Shown piece after piece: positions 7,921-13,020 of a DNA stretch of 20,796 bases (position 1 is the stretch's first letter; each line of letters begins with the position of its first letter). The DNA is from Fibrobacter sp. UBA4375 (lineage in GTDB: Bacteria > Fibrobacterota > Fibrobacteria > Fibrobacterales > Fibrobacteraceae). A program made the position numbers and the translations under genes. The stretch is from positions 1 through 20,796 of the forward strand of contig DGRZ01000105.1 in NCBI GenBank assembly GCA_002391195.1, written 5' to 3'. The notes below the pieces were generated by a model, which worked only from the letters and a program-made list of their open reading frames with translations, did not search any database and had not been told where the DNA came from.

Positions 7921-8409
7921 CGCGATACCTACTTAAAAATGAGCCTGGACCAGCTGCTAGGCGCCTGTACCCTGAAAGGTTTCCAGGGGTCCGGTCCCGG
8001 CGGGCAACACAGGAACAAGACCAACACCGGAGTGCAGCTGACCTTACGGGAATACAATTTAGAAATCAAATCCTCCGAAGGGAGATCCGCCAAGGAAAAT
8101 AAGGTCCACGCTCTGCACCGCATGCAGATGGCACTTGCCCTCAAGGTGCGAGAAGCACCCCAAGAGCCCGAAATGCCCTTTCCCGGAAGCAACGGGCATA
8201 TTCAAACAAGTAACCCTCTTTTCCCCCTGTTCGTGGCCCACGTCTTTGACCGCATGGCTCAAAAAAACGGCGATACCAAGGAAGCTGCCAAGGCTTTTGG
8301 CCTTTCTCCCAGCGCCCTGGTGAAAATTTTAAGACAAAGTAAGCCCTGTGCCGAAAAACTGCAGAGTTCCAGGAACCATAATTCCGGAAATCAGCCCCAG
8401 GACTCGTAA
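7915..8409 (+). CDS. RF-1-domain (GGQ) protein, probable ribosome-rescue/peptidyl-tRNA hydrolase-like factor
   Basis: Encodes 164 aa from the ATG at 7915 (ATG at 7939 is an alternative, giving 156 aa). It has the release-factor catalytic loop GSGPGGQHRNKTNTGVQL (residues 25-42, GGQ at 29-31), which promotes hydrolysis of peptidyl-tRNA. It has no codon-recognition domains, so it is not a normal RF1/RF2. After the RF-1 fold comes a helical segment (DTKEAAKAFGLSPSALVKIL) that looks like a helix-turn-helix. The C-terminus is Ser/Asn/Gln-rich and not the strongly basic tail of ArfB/YaeJ, so it may be a separate family of stand-alone GGQ proteins. It is divergent from the lipoprotein operon, and the two start codons overlap. 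Confidence 0.85.
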   Translation: MHRDTYLKMSLDQLLGACTLKGFQGSGPGGQHRNKTNTGVQLTLREYNLEIKSSEGRSAKENKVHALHRMQMALALKVREAPQEPEMPFPGSNGHIQTSNPLFPLFVAHVFDRMAQKNGDTKEAAKAFGLSPSALVKILRQSKPCAEKLQSSRNHNSGNQPQDS

Positions 8410-8447
8410 TATTTTTTTTACCGTTCCTTTTTGGCCTCCCAATTCCG

Positions 8448-8474
8448 TTTATAAGGCATAGGATATCTTATAAA
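8448..8474 (+). promoter_or_regulatory. Perfect 8-bp inverted repeat just upstream of the LTD lipoprotein ribosome-binding site
   Basis: TTTATAAG at 8448-8455 is exactly complementary to CTTATAAA at 8467-8474, with an 11-base spacer (GCATAGGATAT). It ends 3 bases before the AAAGGAGGT ribosome-binding site. It could be a transcription-factor operator overlapping the promoter or an mRNA stem-loop in the leader. No function can be assigned. Confidence 0.5.
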
Positions 8475-8489
8475 CCAAAAGGAGGTCAA

Positions 8490-9719
8490 ATGAATCCTAT
8501 CAAAAAAACAACTCTGTGGGCTCTGGCCCTTTCCCTATTCGCCCTTGTTCTTTGGGCCTGCGGCAAGGATTCCGGCGAAAAAACTATTGCAAACACCGAA
8601 GGTGTCTCCACCAAGGTGCAACTGGAACTCCACTACACAAGCGTCCCCCTCATGGACAGTCTAGTCATCGACTGTATAGGAGCGGACACCCTGCACCTGG
8701 TCAAAAGTCCAGAAGAACATTCCCTGGAGCTAGACCTGTTCCCCCATGACCATTGGAAATTCCTGGCAAAAATTTATGCCAACGGAAACCTGATGCAAAA
8801 AGGCGAAGTGGAGGCCCGGTTAGAAGCGGGCAAAACAGAAGAAATCAACATCAAGATGCGGCCTCTGGCCGGATTCATCTACCTACGGATTCCCCTAGGG
8901 TTTGGAAACCCCGTCAAAATCGCCTATGGGCAAATGGAATTGGAATCCGAAGATTCCCTCTATACCTACCTTATGGAAATAGTCGACAGCGACGGCGTAT
9001 TCCATACCGATTTCCTCGCTCTGGAAAAAAGCTACCGATTAAAAATAACGTTGTTCGACCAATTGGACAACAACATTTATCAAGTAGAAGATTCACTCTA
9101 TTTAAGTCCAGACAATCCGGTTCCATCATTAGAACTGAAATCCCTGAGAGGCAAGGCGGCCATAGCCATAGAAATCGCAGACAACACCAACCTGGAGATT
9201 CAAATGAACCTGCCAGCATCGAGGCGCAGTCCCCAAAAAAACGACCTGGTCATCACGGAATTTTTGAGCGCTCCCCTCAAAACCGATTCAAGCCAATACG
9301 AATTCATCGAGATCTACAACGGAAGCATAGACACCCTTTTACTGGGCGGCTGCACCATCGGCACGGGTTCAACAGGCAGCAAAGCTTGGGAAATCACCGT
9401 TAATGATATCGCTCCAGGCAAAAGCCTCGTGTTTGGCGATACTTCGGCAAGCACCCCTGTTGCGTTCAGAAACACTGCAACCTGGGGAGACCTGACCAAC
9501 ACCAAGAGCTCCATCGTGCTCCAATGCAACGGAACCATTCTTGATTCCTTATTTTATTCCAACGTTCAGGATTCGGCAACAGTCATTCCCAACAACAACA
9601 ATCCCAGCAAGAATCCCCAAAGCACCCAGCTTAACCAGCGTCTTTGGCAGACAAGGGGGCTAGGCGAATCCTGGTGCATGGGAGTTCCAACTCCAGGATC
9701 ACCCGAGGGTTGCTTCTAA
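8490..9719 (+). CDS. Lipoprotein with C-terminal lamin-tail domain (LTD)
   Basis: Encodes 409 aa. It has a lipoprotein signal with lipobox LWAC (Cys24). Residues about 40-245 form a beta-rich segment with short repeating strand patterns, likely Ig-like domains. From residue 252 a lamin-tail domain follows (DLVITEFLSAP, then YEFIEIYNGS, LLLGGCTIG, IAPGKSLVFGD). LTD domains occur in many secreted or surface bacterial proteins, often for binding; the ligand here is unknown. The ribosome-binding site is very strong (AAAGGAGGT, 3 bases before the ATG), unlike most genes nearby, and an 8-bp palindrome precedes it. It is monocistronic and convergent with the receiver-like gene. Confidence 0.88.
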   Translation: MNPIKKTTLWALALSLFALVLWACGKDSGEKTIANTEGVSTKVQLELHYTSVPLMDSLVIDCIGADTLHLVKSPEEHSLELDLFPHDHWKFLAKIYANGNLMQKGEVEARLEAGKTEEINIKMRPLAGFIYLRIPLGFGNPVKIAYGQMELESEDSLYTYLMEIVDSDGVFHTDFLALEKSYRLKITLFDQLDNNIYQVEDSLYLSPDNPVPSLELKSLRGKAAIAIEIADNTNLEIQMNLPASRRSPQKNDLVITEFLSAPLKTDSSQYEFIEIYNGSIDTLLLGGCTIGTGSTGSKAWEITVNDIAPGKSLVFGDTSASTPVAFRNTATWGDLTNTKSSIVLQCNGTILDSLFYSNVQDSATVIPNNNNPSKNPQSTQLNQRLWQTRGLGESWCMGVPTPGSPEGCF

Positions 9720-9738
9720 AGCTACACAACAACAAAAA

Positions 9739-9762
9739 ACTCCGGGGAGTTCTCCTCGGAGT
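9739..9762. terminator. Bidirectional rho-independent terminator between convergent genes
   Basis: The arms ACTCCGGGGA (9739-9748) and TCCTCGGAGT (9753-9762) form a 10-bp stem with one G-U pair and a 4-base loop. On the plus strand a mixed A/T stretch follows (CTTAAAAATCTTTT). On the minus strand the preceding A run becomes TTTTTTG, which is the better tail. It therefore probably serves both the LTD lipoprotein gene and the receiver-like gene. Confidence 0.8.
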
Positions 9763-9784
9763 CTTAAAAATCTTTTGACCTAAA

Positions 9785-10240
9785 CTAGCCGTGAAGTTGC
9801 GCAGTAGGTTTATCCATGTCGAAAAGCCTACGCAAAAGTTCTGTCTTGGCGGGGTCACGTTCATCGGGCAAGGTCAACGGCCCCATGGAGATGGCCACGA
9901 GAATTGAACCCGGGTAGTTGTTAACACGCTTGATAAACTCGCTCTCGGAGACCCCTTCAGAATAAAAGTCTACCACGAAAGTATCCCAATCCTCGTTTTC
10001 CAGTTGTTCCAGGGCTTCGGCTTCGGTTTTCACGGGCTTGATGGTAGCCCCCACCAACAGGTCAGTTAAAACCTCAAGACAAGCTTCGCGCCGGGCATCG
10101 TCTTCTTCCCAAATGAGAATCTGGCGCTGGCTGTAATCCCTAATTACAGGGGCACTTTCAACACCTTCATCCGAATCCAGGAGATTCTTATCGAATTCTC
10201 CCAAATCTTCATCTTCAAAATTATCGAGATCTTTTTCCAT
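9785..10240 (-). CDS. Receiver-like domain protein with acidic N-terminal extension
   Basis: Encodes 151 aa. Residues 1-30 are very acidic (FEDEDLGEFDKNLLDSDEG). Residues 40-146 look like a CheY-type receiver: ILIWEEDD gives the acidic pocket (D47/D48), VVDFYSEG the likely phosphoacceptor D91, LVAISMG the switch Ser118, and DKP the conserved Lys144. The protein ends 7 residues after KP, so the last helix of a normal receiver is missing. There is no output domain. It may be a degenerate or single-domain response regulator. It is the second gene of a two-gene operon, 20 bases after the TerB-like gene. There is no clear Shine-Dalgarno sequence; TATATT lies 8 bases before the ATG. The domain call is from motif positions only. 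Confidence 0.7.
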   Translation of the reverse strand: MEKDLDNFEDEDLGEFDKNLLDSDEGVESAPVIRDYSQRQILIWEEDDARREACLEVLTDLLVGATIKPVKTEAEALEQLENEDWDTFVVDFYSEGVSESEFIKRVNNYPGSILVAISMGPLTLPDERDPAKTELLRRLFDMDKPTAQLHG

Positions 10241-10260
10241 AATGCGTCAATATAGTAAAT

Positions 10261-10638
10261 CTATTCCAAAGCTTCACGAATTTGCTGGATAAAGGACATT
10301 TCTTCTGGAGAAACATTGCTCTCGTTTTCATCTTCACGGGAGGCATTTGCCACTCTCAGCATAGATTCTAGCACCTTGCTCTTGAACTCGGGACTTTGCT
10401 CCCTAAGGGTTTCCACACAAGCCGCCGCACGTTCCTTTGCCGATGAAAACGAACCATAAACCTTATTGAAGTCATCCCAAGAGACATCGGGGGTCAGTTC
10501 GTCGTGAATTTGGTCCAAAGTATCGCTTTCTGCCTGTGTCGCAGAAGAAGAGCCTGGCAAAAGATTTTCCGTTTCGTTCTCGTGAAAAAGACAAGCCACC
10601 TGCCAAGATAGGACCAAAAGCGCCAGATTCGGATTCAT
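10261..10638 (-). CDS. Small acidic helical protein, TerB-like
   Basis: Encodes 125 aa from the ATG at 10638, chosen because AGGT lies 6 bases upstream; the in-frame ATG at 10650 has no such site. It is predicted all-helical. The first helix (NLALLVLSWQVACLF) is hydrophobic but amphipathic, unlike a typical signal. The C-terminal part (SPEFKSKVLESMLRVANAS, then SPEEMSFIQQIREALE) resembles the TerB/DjlA-type fold, where an acidic loop precedes SPEE. Its function is unknown; linkage to a receiver-like gene suggests a regulatory pair. An exact TAnnTTTG box lies 23 bases before the start. Confidence 0.65.
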   Translation of the reverse strand: MNPNLALLVLSWQVACLFHENETENLLPGSSSATQAESDTLDQIHDELTPDVSWDDFNKVYGSFSSAKERAAACVETLREQSPEFKSKVLESMLRVANASREDENESNVSPEEMSFIQQIREALE

Positions 10639-10661
10639 TATAGACCTCATGATTTTCTGTA

Positions 10662-10669
10662 CAAAAATA
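10662..10669 (-). promoter_or_regulatory. Candidate -7 promoter box (TATTTTTG) for the TerB-like/receiver operon
   Basis: The minus strand reads TATTTTTG, an exact TAnnTTTG match, 23 bases before the ATG at 10638. It leaves a short leader with an AGGT ribosome-binding site. The box directly follows a heptad repeat, as it does at the glycyl-tRNA synthetase gene. Confidence 0.4.
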
Positions 10670-10676
10670 CTAAAAA

Positions 10677-10720
10677 GACGAGAGAACGGCTCTACGAGCC
10701 TACAGACTAGAGACGAGAGA
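10677..10720 (+). repeat. Degenerate GACGAGA heptads around a small hairpin
   Basis: GACGAGAGA at 10677-10685 and GACTAGAGACGAGAGA at 10705-10720 flank a short perfect hairpin, GGCTC (10688-10692), TAC, GAGCC (10696-10700). It forms the left arm of a larger inverted structure whose right arm is at 10795-10824. Confidence 0.75.
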
Positions 10721-10735
10721 GGGTTAAAGTGCTAA

Positions 10736-10773
10736 GTACAAGTAGTAGGGCTACTCCCTAACCACTTGTTTAC
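10736..10773. repeat. Stem-loop at the centre of the inverted heptad structure
   Basis: ACAAGT (10738-10743) pairs with ACTTGT (10764-10769), and inside it TAGGG (10746-10750) pairs with CCCTA (10756-10760) around the loop CTACT. A small internal loop separates the two stems. It has no T-tail on either side, so it is not an obvious terminator. Confidence 0.5.
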
Positions 10774-10794
10774 TAACGGTCTTCGACATACATT

Positions 10795-10824
10795 TCTCTC
10801 GTCTTTCATCTCTCGTCTCTCGTC
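10795..10824 (-). repeat. GACGAGA heptads in inverted orientation, upstream of dnaX
   Basis: The plus strand reads TCTCTCGTC, TTTCA, then TCTCTCGTC TCTCGTC. This is the reverse complement of the arrays at 671-700 and 10677-10720. It ends 20 bases before the dnaX ATG. Confidence 0.8.
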
Positions 10825-10831
10825 TAAATTC

Positions 10832-10839
10832 TATATTTC
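10832..10839 (+). promoter_or_regulatory. Candidate -7-like box (TATATTTC) for a leaderless dnaX transcript
   Basis: TATATTTC differs from TAnnTTTG only at the last base and ends 5 bases before the dnaX ATG. With normal spacing, transcription would begin at or next to the start codon, consistent with the lack of any Shine-Dalgarno sequence. Confidence 0.3.
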
Positions 10840-10844
10840 CCGCC

Positions 10845-12578
10845 ATGGCATACGTAGCAATGGCCCGAAAGTGGCGCCCCCAGTCTTTCTCCGACATGGT
10901 CGGACAGGAACACATCGCAAAAACCCTCCAGAACGCAATCGAGGGCGGCCGCCTGCACCATGCCTTCCTTTTTACCGGCACCCGCGGAGTCGGCAAGACC
11001 ACCAGTGCCAGAATCCTCGCCCGCACCCTGAACTGCAAGGGCGGCGACCCGCTGCACCCCTGTGGCGAGTGCGACAGCTGCAAGGACATTGCCAGCGGCA
11101 ACCCCATGGACGTCTATGAAATAGACGCCGCCTCCAACACCGGCGTCGAAAACATCCGCGACGTCATCGAGCGCGTGCAGTACCCGCCGGTCATCGGCAA
11201 GTACAAGGTGTTCATCATCGACGAAGTCCACATGCTCTCCACCGGGGCCTTCAACGCCCTGCTCAAGACCCTCGAAGAGCCGCCCCCGCATGTGATTTTC
11301 ATCTTTGCCACCACCGAGGTGAACAAGGTCCCCCAGACCATCCTCAGCCGTGTGCAGCGTTTCGACTTCAAGCGGCTCACCATGGAGCAAATCCGCAGCC
11401 GCCTGCGCTACATCTGCGAGCAGGAACACATCAACGCTTCCGACGAAGCCCTGGACATCTTTGCCGAAAAGGCCGACGGCTCCATGCGCGACGGCCTCAC
11501 CTACTTTGACCAGGCCTACGCCTTTACCGGCAGCGACATGACCGCCGAATCGGTGCGCTCTATCCTCGGGATTCCGCCGGTGGAGCTGTTCTTCTCCCTT
11601 ATCCAGGCCATCGAAAACCACGACCTGAAGGGCTGCTTCAAGATGGTGGACGACGCCGTGAAAATCGGTATCGAGTTCGCCCCCCTGCTGGACGGTTTCG
11701 GCAAGTTCCTGCGGAATATGATCTATAGCCGCCTGGACGCCTTCACCGCCGATGAGCTGAACATCACCGAAGAGCTATTCACCAAGTACAAGAGTTCGGC
11801 CCAAGGTATCGGCAACGGCGACCTGCTCCGACTGAGCAAGATGCTCATAGACCTGCAGGCGAACCTGCGCTACAGCACCAACCCGAGGCTCGTGGTAGAG
11901 ACCACCTTCGCCCGCATGGCCTGGCTCGACCGGCTCACCGACCTCAAACGGGCGCTAGCCGCCATCAACGACCCCAAATCCGCCGCCGACGAGGCGGTAA
12001 AAAAAAAAGTAGCTGAAGTCGCCCAGGCCCTGGAGGCAGAACCTGCCCCGGTTCCCTACAGCGACCCCTTCGAGAACTACCAGGGCACCGGAAACAGCGC
12101 CACCTATTCCCGCTATGAGATTGCCGCCGCCTGGCCCTCCATCTGCGCAAGTTTTGCCGACGACGGCGACCTGTATTTTTCGGCGGCCATGGCGGGCACC
12201 GTCCTGGAAACCGGCGACCCCCACGAAAACCCCTTCCCCGTCGCCCTCACCTTTGTGGGGGAAACGTCAAAAAATGACTCTTGGAACTTTCAGCAGCTGC
12301 AGGAACACCCGGAATTCATGACCCGGCTGCAGAACGTGCTCGAAGACAAGCTCCAAACCAAGATTTCCCTTTCGGTCAAGACCCGCGCCTTTACGGAAGC
12401 CGAACGGATTATGCGGGAAAACGCCAAAAAGACCCCCTACCAGCTGGACAAGGACAGGGAGCCCCTTTTTGAGAAAATCGAAGAAATGTTTGCCGCAGAA
12501 TTGGTATATTCTGTAGCGGTAAAGAAAGAAACGGCCAGCATGGCCCAAGACGACTTAGAAGAAGACAACGACAACTAG
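10845..12578 (+). CDS. dnaX: DNA polymerase III subunits gamma/tau
   Basis: Clamp-loader ATPase of the replisome, 577 aa as the full-length tau form. The start at 10845 gives MAYVAMARKWRPQSF, matching the usual distance to the conserved ARKWRP. The AAA+ features are Walker A GTRGVGKT (45-52), a zinc module C64/C73/C76/C79, Walker B IIDEVHML (124-131), and the sensor region FATTEVNKVPQTILSRV (154-170; the usual SRC reads SRV). Domain III follows to about 370, and a tau-specific region occupies about 390-577. At 11999-12008 a run of ten A residues, placed directly after a GC-rich hairpin, probably causes slippage to a roughly 388-390 aa gamma form (see separate entry). ybaB follows 15 bases later. 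There is no Shine-Dalgarno sequence; the start may be leaderless. Confidence 0.97.
   Translation: MAYVAMARKWRPQSFSDMVGQEHIAKTLQNAIEGGRLHHAFLFTGTRGVGKTTSARILARTLNCKGGDPLHPCGECDSCKDIASGNPMDVYEIDAASNTGVENIRDVIERVQYPPVIGKYKVFIIDEVHMLSTGAFNALLKTLEEPPPHVIFIFATTEVNKVPQTILSRVQRFDFKRLTMEQIRSRLRYICEQEHINASDEALDIFAEKADGSMRDGLTYFDQAYAFTGSDMTAESVRSILGIPPVELFFSLIQAIENHDLKGCFKMVDDAVKIGIEFAPLLDGFGKFLRNMIYSRLDAFTADELNITEELFTKYKSSAQGIGNGDLLRLSKMLIDLQANLRYSTNPRLVVETTFARMAWLDRLTDLKRALAAINDPKSAADEAVKKKVAEVAQALEAEPAPVPYSDPFENYQGTGNSATYSRYEIAAAWPSICASFADDGDLYFSAAMAGTVLETGDPHENPFPVALTFVGETSKNDSWNFQQLQEHPEFMTRLQNVLEDKLQTKISLSVKTRAFTEAERIMRENAKKTPYQLDKDREPLFEKIEEMFAAELVYSVAVKKETASMAQDDLEEDNDN
11982..12016 (+). promoter_or_regulatory. 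Probable programmed slippage site in dnaX (hairpin + A10 + stops in both shifted frames)
   Basis: CCGCC (11983-11987) and GGCGG (11993-11997) form a perfect stem around GACGA, extended by a G-U pair, and end directly at A10 (11999-12008). In frame this reads V-K-K-K-V. With one A fewer the next codons are AAG TAG, so gamma ends at residue 388. With one A more, or a -1 ribosomal shift, they are AGT AGC TGA, so gamma ends at residue 390. A weak hairpin (GGCAG-AAC-CTGCC, 12035-12047) lies downstream. The A9 run of Thermus thermophilus dnaX is a known transcriptional-slippage analogue. Confidence 0.75.
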
Positions 12579-12593
12579 AAAGGAGTTCATGCC

Positions 12594-12902
12594 ATGGACA
12601 TGAGTAAAATGCTGAGGGACCTTCAGAAGATGCAGAGCAAGATGATCAAGGCGCAAAGCGACCTGAAGGCACAGAGTTTCGATGCCGAAGCGGGCGGCGG
12701 AATGGTTAAAGTCGCCATGAACGGCCGCGGAGTCCTCACCATGATCAAGATCAACCCCGACGCTGTCGACAAGGACGACGTGGAAGCCCTGGAAGACCTG
12801 ATTATGGCGGCCATCAACGCGGCTGTCAAGAAAAAGGACGACGCCACCCAAGAAAGCATCAGCGGCGTCACCGGCGGCATGAAAATCCCCGGCCTGATGT
12901 AG
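12594..12902 (+). CDS. ybaB: YbaB/EbfC family nucleoid-associated protein
   Basis: Encodes 102 aa. It has the expected layout: an N-terminal helix with MSKMLRDLQKMQSKMIKAQSDL-type heptads, a central beta sheet (GGGMVKVAMNGRGVLTMIKI), NPDAV, a second long helix (DVEALEDLIMAAINAAVKKK), and a Gly/Met-rich tail (GVTGGMKIPGLM). These small dimers bind DNA and are usually encoded between dnaX and recR. Here dnaX precedes it by 15 bases with an AAAGGAG ribosome-binding site, but recR is not next; two terminator-like hairpins end the unit. Confidence 0.96.
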   Translation: MDMSKMLRDLQKMQSKMIKAQSDLKAQSFDAEAGGGMVKVAMNGRGVLTMIKINPDAVDKDDVEALEDLIMAAINAAVKKKDDATQESISGVTGGMKIPGLM

Positions 12903-12923
12903 TCGGATATAGTGCCATTTATC

Positions 12924-12942
12924 CGCCAGAACGGGCGTTTTA
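12924..12942 (+). terminator. Weak terminator-like hairpin after ybaB
   Basis: CGCC (12924-12927) and GGCG (12934-12937) pair around AGAACG and are followed by TTTTAT. The 4-bp stem is short, so on its own this is weak. Confidence 0.45.
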
Positions 12943-12960
12943 TCCACAAATGAATAGAGT

Positions 12961-12986
12961 CCCCCTATATAAAGGGGGCATTTTTG
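12961..12986 (+). terminator. Rho-independent terminator between ybaB and tolC
   Basis: CCCCCT (12961-12966) pairs with AGGGGG (12973-12978) around ATATAA, followed by CATTTTTG. It ends the dnaX-ybaB transcript and sits directly before the candidate tolC promoter box. Confidence 0.75.
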
Positions 12987-12987
12987 T

Positions 12988-12995
12988 TAAATTTG
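12988..12995 (+). promoter_or_regulatory. Candidate -7 promoter box (TAAATTTG) for the efflux operon
   Basis: This is an exact TAnnTTTG match between the ybaB terminator and the tolC start, 25 bases before the ATG. It leaves a leader containing the GGAG ribosome-binding site. It is the same octamer as at the glycyl-tRNA synthetase gene. No -33 motif is recognised. Confidence 0.4.
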
Positions 12996-13020
12996 GCCCA
13001 TATTATTCAGTGGAGAACGA

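Noticed and set aside
8410..8489. A riboswitch before the LTD lipoprotein gene
   Set aside because: Only one simple hairpin is present in about 80 bases, too little for a known riboswitch aptamer. It is recorded as a palindrome of unknown function.
10824..11621. A 265-codon minus-strand open frame across the dnaX promoter and 5' end
   Set aside because: It is antisense to the conserved ATPase domain of dnaX and shows no motif.
11999..12008. The A10 run as a sequencing or assembly error causing a frameshift in dnaX
   Set aside because: With exactly ten A residues the frame continues into a plausible tau C-terminus for another 190 codons, and the hairpin plus stops in both other frames fit a designed site. 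Length error cannot be fully excluded from sequence alone.
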